A stretch of 64,000 nucleotides of DNA from Arsenicibacter rosenii (GTDB lineage Bacteria; Bacteroidota; Bacteroidia; Cytophagales; Spirosomataceae): the NCBI RefSeq assembly GCF_001870735.1, contig NZ_MORL01000008.1, positions 46,901-110,900 on the forward strand, given 5' to 3'. The position numbers and the translations under genes are program-made. This document shows, piece after piece, positions 53,187 through 62,368 of this stretch; the first letter of the stretch is position 1, and the number at the start of each line of letters is the position of its first letter. Under the pieces are notes generated by a model, which worked only from the letters and a program-made list of their open reading frames with translations, searched no databases and was not told where the DNA came from.

Positions 53187-54689
53187 TTATTTAGGGAAAC
53201 ATAACTTAAAGGTGGTACCTTCTCCCAAACGGCTTTCTACATCAATTGTCCCACGATGGCTGTTGACAATGTTTTGTGTAGTTGTCAGACCAAGGCCCAT
53301 GCCACTCGATTTACCAGTGAAGAAAGGGTCGAAAAGGCGTTTACGGTTTTCTTCAGTAATGCCACTCCCATTGTCGGAGACCATTACGCAAACCAGTTCA
53401 TCGTCGTCGGTGCAACTCGTAAGGATAGTCAGTACGCCTTTGTTCTGTTCCATGGCCTCTACGGCATTGATAAATACGTTCAATAACGCCACTTTTACCT
53501 GTTCACGGTCAATCATCACCGTACAGTCTTCTTCGGTAAAGTCGGTTATTAACTGCATTGATTTCAGTTTCAGACGATCGGCTACCAGTTCAATCGTATC
53601 CCGTACCACATCATTGAGGCTTTGCGCCTTCCGGTCCAGTTCACGGGGCTTAGACGAATTGAGCATTTCGGTAATTAACTGACCGATCCGGTTTACGTTC
53701 CGGTTGATGATGTCGGTATACATCGTCAGGTACTCATCGTCCGACGGCAGCTCTTCTTTCAGCTGTTCCAGCGCCAGACTGAGGTTAGTGAGCGGATTCC
53801 GGACTTCATGCGCAATGCTACGGGCAATTTTTCCGGTCATGCTCAGCTTTTCGGCAATGATCAGCTCCTGTTGGGCGCGTTTCTGTTCGGTAATGTCACG
53901 CACGATGCCCTGATACCAGTCGGTCTGCCCCATCACATCCTCAACCGACCATACCGAGATCAGGCAAATGCGCCGGCGACCGTTTTTACTGATCAGCGTT
54001 GTTTCAAAATCTTTGATCTGGCCAAACTCCCGCACCGTTACCCGCAACTGCCGCAGAAAATCAAGGCCCACAAACAGGCGGGCCGGATTCAGCCGCTGCA
54101 ACTCTTCCCGGGAATAACCAAGCAGTTGTTCAACGGAAGGGTTTGCATCACGGAACTGCATTTTATTATCCATCACAAAGATGGCGTCCATTGATCGCTC
54201 AAACAGGGTACGGTACTTATTTTCGTTTTTCGACAACTCAGCCAGCGTTTCGGCCTGCTTGAGTGCATAACGAATACTACGGCCCAGCACCTGGGCATCA
54301 ATCCGGCCTTTGACCAGATAATCGGCGGCTCCCAGTTCCAGAGCCGACTGATCGACGCTGAAATCGTCCTGACCTGTGAGCAAAATCATCGGGGCATGGC
54401 ATCCGTGCCGGAATGCTTCCTGAATCAGGTCAATACCGGTATATTCTCCCAGCCGGTAATCGACCAGGTACACATCGTATTTATTGTTACAAACGGCTTT
54501 CAGTGCATCGGCATAACTATCCACCCAGTCAAGGCGGATGTTTGCGTTCTCCCGTGACGAAACAAGGGTGCGGGTCAGCACATAATCATCCTCATCATCC
54601 TCGACCAGCAAGACATTGATTTTGTCTTTTTTAGTCGTTACGTCCAGTGTTAGCTCCAGTTGATTCATAGTGTTTAAGCTATCTACCAC
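53187..54689 (-). CDS. Receiver-PAS histidine kinase
   Basis: 500-residue soluble kinase with an N-terminal receiver (about 25-140: VEDDEDDYVL, phosphoacceptor D77 in VYLVDYRLGEYTG, K127 in YLVKG), one PAS domain (about 160-270), HisKA with H294 in IAHEVRNPL, and a HATPase domain (N-box NVFINAVEAM near 400, G-box SSGMGLGL near 457). A receiver preceding the kinase means its activity is itself set by another kinase. It is not membrane bound. A start at residue 8 is also possible. Its target may be the receiver gene at 54829 or the activator at 58183. Confidence 0.92.
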   Translation of the reverse strand: MVDSLNTMNQLELTLDVTTKKDKINVLLVEDDEDDYVLTRTLVSSRENANIRLDWVDSYADALKAVCNNKYDVYLVDYRLGEYTGIDLIQEAFRHGCHAPMILLTGQDDFSVDQSALELGAADYLVKGRIDAQVLGRSIRYALKQAETLAELSKNENKYRTLFERSMDAIFVMDNKMQFRDANPSVEQLLGYSREELQRLNPARLFVGLDFLRQLRVTVREFGQIKDFETTLISKNGRRRICLISVWSVEDVMGQTDWYQGIVRDITEQKRAQQELIIAEKLSMTGKIARSIAHEVRNPLTNLSLALEQLKEELPSDDEYLTMYTDIINRNVNRIGQLITEMLNSSKPRELDRKAQSLNDVVRDTIELVADRLKLKSMQLITDFTEEDCTVMIDREQVKVALLNVFINAVEAMEQNKGVLTILTSCTDDDELVCVMVSDNGSGITEENRKRLFDPFFTGKSSGMGLGLTTTQNIVNSHRGTIDVESRLGEGTTFKLCFPK

Positions 54690-54828
54690 ATCGCTTACGG
54701 ATCAAATCGGCCGGCCAGGCGATACAGTAACGTTGAGTTCATCGGATTGTGTCCGTGAAACCGAATGGATTATGCCAAATGGATAGCGGTCCGGTAACAC
54801 GTTAACCACTTCACCTGGTTGCCCCGGT

Positions 54829-55251
54829 TTATTTGGGCAATTTAACAGTTTCGAGCCAGTACACTTTCAGTGCACTAATAATTTCAACAAGTCTGTTAAA
54901 ATTAAATGGCTTGGTTATAAATGAATTAACACCAAGGTTATACGTTTTTATGACATCTTCATCGGCGGCAGAGGTAGTCATGACGACTACCGGTAAACGA
55001 CGCAGCCGCTGATCATCCTTAATTTCGGAAAGGGCCTGAAAGCCATTCTTGCGGGGCATATTCAGATCCAGAATCAGCAAGGTTGGCCACGGGGTTTCCT
55101 GGCCTTCATACTTCCCGTGTTGCCGGAGATAATCCAGCAAATCTTCGCCATCTTCGACTGTGCGAATGTCGTTCGTATAGCCACTCTGTCGGAGTGCCTG
55201 CTCCAGAAACATACGATCATCCGCATCGTCGTCAGCAATTAATATTAACAT
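54829..55251 (-). CDS. Single-domain response regulator
   Basis: 140-residue receiver of the Rcp1-like type: DDDADD at 7-12, phosphoacceptor Asp62 in LLILDLNMPRKNG, Thr in VVMTTSAAD, Lys in FITKPFN. No output domain. It lies 70 bp from the PAS kinase at 55322 on the same strand, its likely donor. Confidence 0.9.
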   Translation of the reverse strand: MLILIADDDADDRMFLEQALRQSGYTNDIRTVEDGEDLLDYLRQHGKYEGQETPWPTLLILDLNMPRKNGFQALSEIKDDQRLRRLPVVVMTTSAADEDVIKTYNLGVNSFITKPFNFNRLVEIISALKVYWLETVKLPK

Positions 55252-55321
55252 GTTCTGATGGCGTTTTCTTTAAAATACTGCTTATAAGCAAGTTAAACTG
55301 AAAAGAGTCTACAACGACAGC

Positions 55322-57214
55322 TTACCGGCACGGCAATAAAATGGTAAACGTTGCCCCTTCACCAGGAGCTGCCGTTGCCCGTATATCTCCCTGATGGTTT
55401 TCAATTACCTTTTGAACAATGGCTAACCCGATCCCCGTTCCATTATATTCACTGCGACCATGCAATCGCTGAAAAACATGAAAGATGCGTTCTGAATAAG
55501 CCGGGTCAAAACCAATACCGTTGTCAGAGACAGTAATCTCGACATAGGCACTTGCTTTTTTATCGGATTCAGACCAAAAAGGCAATTCTGTGGCCGACCG
55601 GTTCTGCGTAGTAATTTCAATTACCGGCGGCACATTAGCTCTATTGAATTTCAAGGAATTTGATAGCAAGTTCTGAAACAATTGCCGTAACTGCAAGGCA
55701 GAACCTTGTATTATTGGTAAGGTCTCTGCTTTTATAATGGCTTTTTTATCAGCAATTATTGCCTCGAGGTCATCCGTTACTTCAGATAGTACCTGATTGA
55801 GGTCAATTTTTCCGAACGCTTCCCGATAGGAGGCAATCCGTGAATACATCAGTAAGTCGCGAATCAGGACCGACATCCGGCTGGCCGCACTCTGCATCCT
55901 CCGGATCAGATCCGTTCCCTGATCGCCCAGAACCTCCTCATACTGGTCGCGCAGCACATCGCCGAATGACTGAATTTTCCGGAGTGGTTCCTGTAAATCG
56001 TGGGATGCCACATAAGCAAATTGCTCAAGGTTCTGATTGGATCGTTTTAATTCATTGACCGATGATTCAAGCTGCTGCTGGGCATGTTTTACAGCGGTAA
56101 TATTGCGTAATGTGGCAACGGCCATCACCGTCTGGCCTTCCGAATCATTAACCGGTCCGACAAATACTTCGTAATACTGATCCGCAATTTCTTCGTTCAT
56201 GTAGCGGCTGCGGCCGGCGAGCGCATCCGAAAAGTTCTGACGGATATAAGCAGCCATCTCAGCCGGTAAAATTTCTTCCAGCATATGCCCGACCAGGTCT
56301 TTGATCTCCGTCAGGAAAATAGCGGGCAGGTCGCCGTTGGCAAACAAAATCCGGTAATCGCGGTCGCAGACCAGCACACCGAGATCTGGTACACTTTGCG
56401 ACATCGTACGAAACAGACTGGCCTGATTATCAATCTGTACCTGCGCTTCACGGCTACTCGTTATGTCAATAAACGTAACCACAATACCATCATCCAGCGG
56501 GTTAGCTGACAAATCGAGCCAGCGAATCCCGACTGGCTCATGATAGCGGGCCTGCGTGCGTTGCGGCTCACCACGCTCTACAGCCTGACAGTACCAGTCG
56601 AATAACCCCATCTCGATTTCTTCGGGGTATAATTCGCGCAGGGTTTTGCCAACAATCTCCCCTGCCTGCTGGCCAAGCATTTCTTCTGCCGCCTTATTGG
56701 CCGACTGCAGTTCAAAATCAACGATATGACCTGCCTCATCACGAAGGCTACGGTAGGCCATGATTCCGTTAATGGAGCCATTCAGCACATTCTGGAGTAA
56801 GGTGGCCTGTTGTTGGATCCGGAGAGATGCCGTTTTGTCGATCAACCGGCTGCACACGAGAACCCCGTCATTCAGCTTATTAATGCGCAGGGAAAAATAA
56901 CCTTTCAGGTTCGGGTCAAAGTAGTCATATTCCCGTAGCGTTCGTTGAGTCAGTACCGCCTTGTACTCCTCAAAAAGTGGCCGGATCGAGGCTTCATGCG
57001 CCGTATTATCTCCAAGCAGCAATAAGCCGGGAGATACCTCATACCGGCCTTCAGCCATATTCGCTATCTGCTGATTAAAATACACCAGCTGAAAATCAAC
57101 AACTTCCCCTGATTCATCGCGGATAGTCTGGTAGTATACCACACCATCAGGCAATAGATCTAACATCTGTGCCAATGGGAGGCCCGGCTGTTCGGAAACC
57201 TGTCTCGTACTCAT
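55322..57214 (-). CDS. Triple-PAS histidine kinase
   Basis: Soluble sensor kinase. The ATG at 57214 (630 residues) is the first good start; an in-frame TTG at 57292 would add 26 residues. Three PAS-like domains are seen (about residues 45-160, 165-285 and 290-405, numbered from the TTG). They are followed by HisKA with H431 in YVASHDLQEPLRK and a C-terminal HATPase domain (N-box NLLSNSLKF, G-box GTGIGLAIV). SHDLQEPL is the variant seen in phytochrome-like and halobacterial light kinases. It faces its probable partner receiver at 54829. Confidence 0.9.
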   Translation of the reverse strand: MSTRQVSEQPGLPLAQMLDLLPDGVVYYQTIRDESGEVVDFQLVYFNQQIANMAEGRYEVSPGLLLLGDNTAHEASIRPLFEEYKAVLTQRTLREYDYFDPNLKGYFSLRINKLNDGVLVCSRLIDKTASLRIQQQATLLQNVLNGSINGIMAYRSLRDEAGHIVDFELQSANKAAEEMLGQQAGEIVGKTLRELYPEEIEMGLFDWYCQAVERGEPQRTQARYHEPVGIRWLDLSANPLDDGIVVTFIDITSSREAQVQIDNQASLFRTMSQSVPDLGVLVCDRDYRILFANGDLPAIFLTEIKDLVGHMLEEILPAEMAAYIRQNFSDALAGRSRYMNEEIADQYYEVFVGPVNDSEGQTVMAVATLRNITAVKHAQQQLESSVNELKRSNQNLEQFAYVASHDLQEPLRKIQSFGDVLRDQYEEVLGDQGTDLIRRMQSAASRMSVLIRDLLMYSRIASYREAFGKIDLNQVLSEVTDDLEAIIADKKAIIKAETLPIIQGSALQLRQLFQNLLSNSLKFNRANVPPVIEITTQNRSATELPFWSESDKKASAYVEITVSDNGIGFDPAYSERIFHVFQRLHGRSEYNGTGIGLAIVQKVIENHQGDIRATAAPGEGATFTILLPCR

Positions 57215-57438
57215 ACGCTCATGATAGTGTTCTTCCCCAAACTGTAGAACCTCCTCCTCGCAAATGACTATGGCTCCAGTTGGACTGTCCAAAGATTAAT
57301 AGTAAATCAATAGTAGTAAATCGCTGACTATCAACCCTAAACAGAACCCGTCTTTTGCCGGAATATGATTCTGGCACGAATTTGCGACAGCGGTATACGA
57401 CAGCGAATTAGTTCAAAACTATAAAACTTCTCACCAAG

Positions 57439-58086
57439 ATGGCTACAAAATGGAGTAAAGCCTTGTTATTAAGTGCCGTTGTTTTTGCCGGCACACAAGC
57501 CGTGCAGCAAACGCAGGCACAATCAACGACAAAAGTCCGTGCAGGGATCAAAGGTGGTTTCAACGCCAGCACGTTGTACTACGATAACGCAAACGCGAAT
57601 GACCGGAAAGAACGCTATGGCTTCCACGCCGGTGTGTTCGCTCAGATTCCGGCCGGCGAATTCTTCGCTATCCAACCCGAACTACTATATACAACAAAGG
57701 GGGCTTCGGCAAATTATAATGTTCTTGGCTTCACAGGCCGCAATACATTCCGGATGAACTACGCCGAGCTTCCTGTTCTGGCAACATTCAAACTGGGTAA
57801 TGCTGTCGAATTACAGGCAGGGCCTTATGCCTCTTATCTGCTTAATTCTGATATCAGCACGAATGGTGATTTTGGAAGTGGAACGACAACACTTAACCGG
57901 GACGCTTTTAACAAATTTGACTACGGCGTTGCCGGTGGCCTGAATATTTACTTCGGCAAAGCTTTTCTGGGCTTACGTTATGGCCAGGGACTACAGCGGA
58001 TTGCCAATTCAGACGCATCGCGGGCTATTCTGGGTAATGCCAAAAACGGCGTTGGCATGATTTCTCTCGGGGTAAGCCTGAATTAA
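57439..58086 (+). CDS. Outer membrane beta-barrel (porin-like) protein
   Basis: 215-residue exported protein of the Bacteroidota porin/outer membrane beta-barrel family (PorT-like). A signal covers about residues 1-28 (MATKWSKALLLSAVVFAG). The mature part has alternating strands with aromatic turns: VRAGIKGGFNASTLYY, RYGFHAGVFAQIPAG, FAIQPELLYTTKG and a closing ISLGVSLN strand. It stands alone, divergent from the PAS kinase and followed by a repeat element. Function unknown. Confidence 0.85.
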   Translation: MATKWSKALLLSAVVFAGTQAVQQTQAQSTTKVRAGIKGGFNASTLYYDNANANDRKERYGFHAGVFAQIPAGEFFAIQPELLYTTKGASANYNVLGFTGRNTFRMNYAELPVLATFKLGNAVELQAGPYASYLLNSDISTNGDFGSGTTTLNRDAFNKFDYGVAGGLNIYFGKAFLGLRYGQGLQRIANSDASRAILGNAKNGVGMISLGVSLN

Positions 58087-58102
58087 AAAATGGACAATGA
58101 TC

Positions 58103-58169
58103 TAATGAATAATGTATAATGGTATCCGTCAGCGAATTGGCTGCACATCTCATTATACATTATTCATTA
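58103..58169. repeat. 19-bp perfect inverted repeat element
   Basis: TAATGAATAATGTATAATG (58103-58121) and its complement (58151-58169) with a 29-nt loop, between convergent genes. The 19-nt word at 58104-58122 is identical to that at 15791-15809. Confidence 0.8.
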
Positions 58170-58182
58170 AGACTTATTCATT

Positions 58183-59661
58183 TTAAAGATGTATATCGTA
58201 TGCTTTCAATTTGTTGTACAGGGTCTTACGGTCGATATTCAGCACTTCTGCTGCTTTGGTTTTGTTGTATCCGGTTTTTTCGAGCACTTTCAGAATGGCA
58301 GCCCGTTCAGCGTTTTCAGAAACCGATTTCAGGTTGCTGGCTGGCTGGGTAATAACCGCCGTTCCGGGCCGCAATGTATCCATCACCTGTGATGTCTGCA
58401 TAATCGGTTCTTCCGGAGCCAGATAGGTAGGGTGCACAATTTCATGCGGCAAAGCTTCAACCAGGACATAATCCCCCTGTGTCAGCAAAACAGCCCGTTT
58501 AATGACGTTCTGTAACTCACGAAGATTTCCATGCCAGTAGTAGTCTTTAAGCTTCTCACGGGCATCGTCTTCGAATCCCTTGACATCTTTTTCAAGCTGG
58601 TTATTGGCCAGTTCAAGAAAATGATCGGCAAATATCATGATATCGCTCCGGCGCTCACGCAACGGCGTCAGCTCAATTCTGAACTCATCGAGCCGGTGAA
58701 AAATATCTTCCCGGAAACGCCCCTGCCGAACGGCATCGCGCAGGTCCTCATTGGTAGCACAGATAATACGGACATCTACCGAAATATCCTGATTACTGCC
58801 AATCCGACGGATTTTTCGTTCCTGCAATACCCGCAGGAGCTTGATCTGGTTATCGTAGGACAGGTTCCCGATTTCATCAAGAAACAAGGTGCCGCCATTG
58901 GCAAATTCAAAGCTACCGGCCTTGTCATTCAGTGCACCGGTAAAAGCGCCCTTCGTGTGGCCGAACAACTCACTACCGGCCAGCTCCTTTGATAGCGCAC
59001 CGCAGTCAATGGCCACAAACGGTTTATCAGCGCGTTTGCTTCTCAGGTGAATAGCATTGGCCACAAACTCTTTCCCCGTACCGGTTTCGCCGGTAATGAT
59101 AACCGACATGTTGGTCGGTGCAATCAATTCGATATGCTTCTGGAGTTGTTCTGCGGATTTGCTTTTTCCGAAAATAAAGCGTTTCCCGTTCGGGGCAAGT
59201 GTAGCTGTCTTTGCGGGTCGCCCTACCGCTTTGCTGGCCGGAGTAGCAGCAGGGGAAGCTGATGAAGCGGCCGGAGCAACAGGCTGGGCCATCATCTGCG
59301 CGCGGCGTTCAAAAGCACTTTTTATCGTATACAGAATTTCGTCGGGATAGAGAGGCTTTGTAACATAGTCGAAGGCACCGTATTTCACGGCCTGTACCGC
59401 CACTCTGACATCCGAGTATCCCGTGATGATAATTACAGCAGTAGCCGGGTTCAATACCTTAATCCGCCGGAGCATTTCAAGGCCATCAATATCAGGCAGC
59501 TTAAAATCGCATATGACGAGTCCGTAGGCGTCTTTACGCAATAAGGTTAAACCATCTTCGCCTTTAAGCGCCGAAGCGGTCTTATATCCCTGTTTACTCA
59601 GAAAGCGTTCGAGCAGTAAACAGATATCGCTGTTATCGTCTATTATTAAAATACGCTCCAT
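58183..59661 (-). CDS. Sigma-54-dependent response regulator (NtrC family)
   Basis: 492-residue activator, taking the ATG at 59661. A receiver (about 1-120) has DD at 8-9, phosphoacceptor D52 in VICDFKLPD and K102 in VTKPLY. A linker is followed by the AAA+ sigma-54 interaction domain (about 165-400) with GETGTGKE, the GAFTGA sigma-54 loop and the R-finger region FHRLDEFRIELTPLRER. The C-terminal Fis-type helix-turn-helix is AAEVLNIDRKTLYNKL. It would turn on sigma-54 promoters after phosphorylation, and is the only clear DNA-binding output of the nearby kinases. Confidence 0.95.
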   Translation of the reverse strand: MERILIIDDNSDICLLLERFLSKQGYKTASALKGEDGLTLLRKDAYGLVICDFKLPDIDGLEMLRRIKVLNPATAVIIITGYSDVRVAVQAVKYGAFDYVTKPLYPDEILYTIKSAFERRAQMMAQPVAPAASSASPAATPASKAVGRPAKTATLAPNGKRFIFGKSKSAEQLQKHIELIAPTNMSVIITGETGTGKEFVANAIHLRSKRADKPFVAIDCGALSKELAGSELFGHTKGAFTGALNDKAGSFEFANGGTLFLDEIGNLSYDNQIKLLRVLQERKIRRIGSNQDISVDVRIICATNEDLRDAVRQGRFREDIFHRLDEFRIELTPLRERRSDIMIFADHFLELANNQLEKDVKGFEDDAREKLKDYYWHGNLRELQNVIKRAVLLTQGDYVLVEALPHEIVHPTYLAPEEPIMQTSQVMDTLRPGTAVITQPASNLKSVSENAERAAILKVLEKTGYNKTKAAEVLNIDRKTLYNKLKAYDIHL

Positions 59662-59894
59662 GTTATGGGTGATGATGGGTATGAAGTGGCAGACGTTTTT
59701 CCTGAAAATTAGTCGGCGGCCTGGCTCCGGATCCACACGCTTACCTCATTCAGTGCCTGGCAGGACGTCAGATCATGGGAAAGGTACGTACAGTCGGTGG
59801 CATCATGATGTTTGCTGACCATTAACGGCAGTGCTCAACACCTTTTTGTTCGCCTGATTTTATTTTTCGCGGTAAACATGCAAAACAAAAATAC

Positions 59895-60260
59895 TCAAAC
59901 CTGGAGGGATTGTAAAGCTGATTCCACAGTTTTACGTGTGAAAGGTTTGCCAATAAAAAAGTCGGCTCCCTGCTCGGTGGCCCGTCTTCTTTCGGCAAGA
60001 CCGTCGAAGGCACTGATCATAATGACTTTTGTCTCATTATGTGTCCCTTTTATGTTGGGCAACAGATCAAAACCAAGCCCGTCGGGCAGATTAAGATCAA
60101 GAAACACAGCATCAAAATCCTGTGTGCGAAGGCAACGACGGCCTTCTTCTAAAAAATGTGCACAAGTTGCCTGATACCCCATCCGACGGAGCAAGCCTGA
60201 TAATAATAAACAAATATCAGCCTCGTCATCGACGATCAGGACACGTTTTACGGTGTTCAT
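59895..60260 (-). CDS. Single-domain response regulator
   Basis: 121-residue receiver, starting at the ATG at 60260. DDEAD at 11-15, phosphoacceptor Asp55 in VFLDLNLPDG, Ser in VIMISAFDG and Lys in FIGKPF. No output domain. It lies upstream of the NtrC-type gene with 233 bp between them; the two may share input from the same kinases. Confidence 0.88.
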   Translation of the reverse strand: MNTVKRVLIVDDEADICLLLSGLLRRMGYQATCAHFLEEGRRCLRTQDFDAVFLDLNLPDGLGFDLLPNIKGTHNETKVIMISAFDGLAERRRATEQGADFFIGKPFTRKTVESALQSLQV

Positions 60261-60326
60261 ATTACTTACAACGGCTGGTCTAAATTGCTGTCCCGCGCCT
60301 ATTCCCATTGTCCTCTCCACAAGCAA

Positions 60327-60768
60327 TATATTTTACGGTACTTCATTATAGCTATATTAAATAATGTGCCTAAATATGTAAGTACACAAAAAAAAGCTGT
60401 CCCGCCTCCATAAATGCCAATATATTAGCCAGTTAGCAATAATTTAATATCTTACCGGATTGTTTAAGAGTCGTTAAACAAACCCCGGGTGCGTCAATTC
60501 TCTACACTTTACCTTCTACACATGTGGATTTTTTTCTACAGTTCCCGATAGTTAACTATGACTTTCTATTGGTAACAATTTATTTTTTTTCGCCCTTTTC
60601 ATTTGATTTACAAGGCTTTTAGGCCTCTATAGCCTATGATTCCTGTCTATCTGGCTATTCTGGCATAACTTTTTCTAAATATTTCTGTGTAAGCGAGACA
60701 GAGTGGTAAGCCTTACCCCAAAACTGATTTACTCAACGTCGATCTGATTTACTCAACAACGTTACGTT
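60327..60768. other. Long non-coding gap with a 20-bp-period direct repeat
   Basis: 442 bp with no gene seen. CTGATTTACTCAAC occurs twice, at 60724-60737 and 60744-60757, 20 bp apart, just before the start codon at 60769. Such in-phase repeats suggest a regulator site. The upstream part is AT-rich. Confidence 0.5.
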
Positions 60769-60930
60769 ATGGGAAACCTCTTGTATACAATCGCCGTGAT
60801 ACTGATCATCATCTGGTTGCTGGGCTATTTTGGCTTTGGCGGATTTGGATTAGGCAATCTGATACATGTGCTGCTGGTGATTGCGATTGTTGCGGTGCTG
60901 CTCCGGTTAATCCGCGGAAGAGGGGTTTAA
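60769..60930 (+). CDS. Small lmo0937-family membrane protein
   Basis: 53-residue membrane protein, MGNLLYTIAVILIIIWLLGY at its start, with a glycine-rich turn (FGFGGFGLGN) and a second span ending in LLRLIRGRGV. This matches the lmo0937 family of small, often stress-induced bacterial membrane proteins. The size is typical. The function is unknown. Confidence 0.88.
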   Translation: MGNLLYTIAVILIIIWLLGYFGFGGFGLGNLIHVLLVIAIVAVLLRLIRGRGV

Positions 60931-61050
60931 ACAAGAAATTAATGCTATAGGCTACTTATATAGCCGGTGAGATAGCAAGTACCTTTTTTAGTGGTACACA
61001 ACATTTTAGGTGGTTTCATTTTAGGTTAAGTACAAGTTACGGTGGGTACA

Positions 61051-61112
61051 AAATCCCTGGGCCAACATTGAGCCCAGGGATTTTTGTTGCCGGCCGGTAA
61101 AGCCGGCCGGCA
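61051..61112. terminator. Tandem hairpins between convergent genes
   Basis: AAATCCCTGGGC (61051-61062) pairs with GCCCAGGGATTT (61072-61083), a 12-bp stem ending in TTTTT, so a terminator for the small membrane protein gene. Immediately after, TGCCGGCCGG (61088-61097) and CCGGCCGGCA (61103-61112) form a 10-bp stem beside the next gene's stop codon. Confidence 0.8.
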
Positions 61113-61115
61113 CGC

Positions 61116-62198
61116 TTAGTCTTCGCGGGCCTTTTCAACTTTTTCCCGGGCCTCTTCCAGATCATCGCCTTCCGGCTCAGGGCGGTCGTCAAGCCGCGCG
61201 GGATCAGGGGCATACATAAACGTAGCCAGAATCGGGAAATGGTCAGAACCGCAGTTCGGAAGCTTTTTAAGGGCCAGCAGCTGAAAATGGTGTGATACGA
61301 AAATATGGTCGAGTGGCCAGCGGACAAAGAAATAACGCGCATGAAACGTGCTGTATAACCCGCGTCCGATACGGGGGTCAAATAAACCACTCAGCCGCTG
61401 AAACAAGCGTGTTGTGTGCGACCACGCGACGTCGTTCAGATCGCCGGCCACGATAACCGGCCCGGTTTTCTTCCGGGCTTCCCGCCCTACCAGCACCAGC
61501 TCCGCATCCCGCTCTGTCGACCGGTAATGTTCGGTCGGGCTCGGGGGCATCGGATGTACCCCATAAAAATTCACCCAAACTCCTGACGGCAACTGTACCT
61601 GTGTATAAATCGACGGAATATCGTCCTGAATCAGGAAACGGAGTTCGTCTTTGCGGATGGGCAGTTTTGAATAGAATAACATGCCATACGTATTTTCCAG
61701 CGGCATCAGAATACGGTAGGGATACGTCTCCTCAATCGGCTCCAGGGCACTCTTCCAGGCATTATTTGCTTCCAAAACCATCACAATATCCGGTTCATAG
61801 CGGTTAACCAGCGATTTTACCTCCGGCATATGGGTATTATACATGTATACATTTGCCGTCAGAATCCGGATGCTGTTGGCTTCGACGCGGTCTTTTTCCT
61901 GTTTGATCCGCTTAAAACGAGGCACCTGCACCGGTTTCAGCGGAGTATAAGGATAAATCAGCCAGCTTTGATAGCCCAGGCCGGCAGCCAGCCCGACCGG
62001 AATCCAGAGTCCGCCCCAGTTGCCGGCGTATCCTGCCACCACATAGGCCGTGAGCCCGATGGCTCCCATAATAGCCAGTTGTAAATGGGGAAAGTCCCAG
62101 ATGCGTATCCACCAGTAATCGAGCCGGATCAGGTGAGCAAAGGACCCAAAGATGACAAAACCGGCATAGATAGCCAGTATTACGTCCATGTAAGGCAT
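61116..62198 (-). CDS. Membrane endonuclease/exonuclease/phosphatase-family protein
   Basis: 360-residue protein. Residues 1-90 hold three hydrophobic spans (near 5-20, 42-58, 64-82). The rest is an EEP-fold metal-dependent domain: ILTANVYMYN, a Glu in VMVLEANN near 150, GDLNDVAW near 250, DHIFVS near 297 and SDHFP near 323, the usual catalytic elements. The last 30 residues are Glu/Asp-rich. The fold suggests phosphodiesterase activity on lipid or nucleotide substrates outside the cytoplasm. The exact substrate cannot be predicted. It starts ATG at 62198 with another ATG at 62189. Confidence 0.88.
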   Translation of the reverse strand: MPYMDVILAIYAGFVIFGSFAHLIRLDYWWIRIWDFPHLQLAIMGAIGLTAYVVAGYAGNWGGLWIPVGLAAGLGYQSWLIYPYTPLKPVQVPRFKRIKQEKDRVEANSIRILTANVYMYNTHMPEVKSLVNRYEPDIVMVLEANNAWKSALEPIEETYPYRILMPLENTYGMLFYSKLPIRKDELRFLIQDDIPSIYTQVQLPSGVWVNFYGVHPMPPSPTEHYRSTERDAELVLVGREARKKTGPVIVAGDLNDVAWSHTTRLFQRLSGLFDPRIGRGLYSTFHARYFFVRWPLDHIFVSHHFQLLALKKLPNCGSDHFPILATFMYAPDPARLDDRPEPEGDDLEEAREKVEKARED

Positions 62199-62296
62199 AC
62201 TAGTTTTGTTCAGGAATGATGGTACACTTCATTGACCGTAACTTAAAAACAGGCTTTTCGGCTTAAAAAGTTAGTGTTTTCCTGCAAAATACAAAA

Positions 62297-62319
62297 GCCG
62301 TACCCTGGTCAGGTACGGC
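62297..62319 (-). terminator. Terminator of the head GIN gene
   Basis: GCCGTACC (62297-62304) pairs with GGTACGGC (62312-62319), 7-nt loop, then TTTT on the minus strand. Confidence 0.8.
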
Positions 62320-62368
62320 ATGGCAACGCATTTATCGGGCAGCGGTCATCCGGATTCACGCAACAGCA

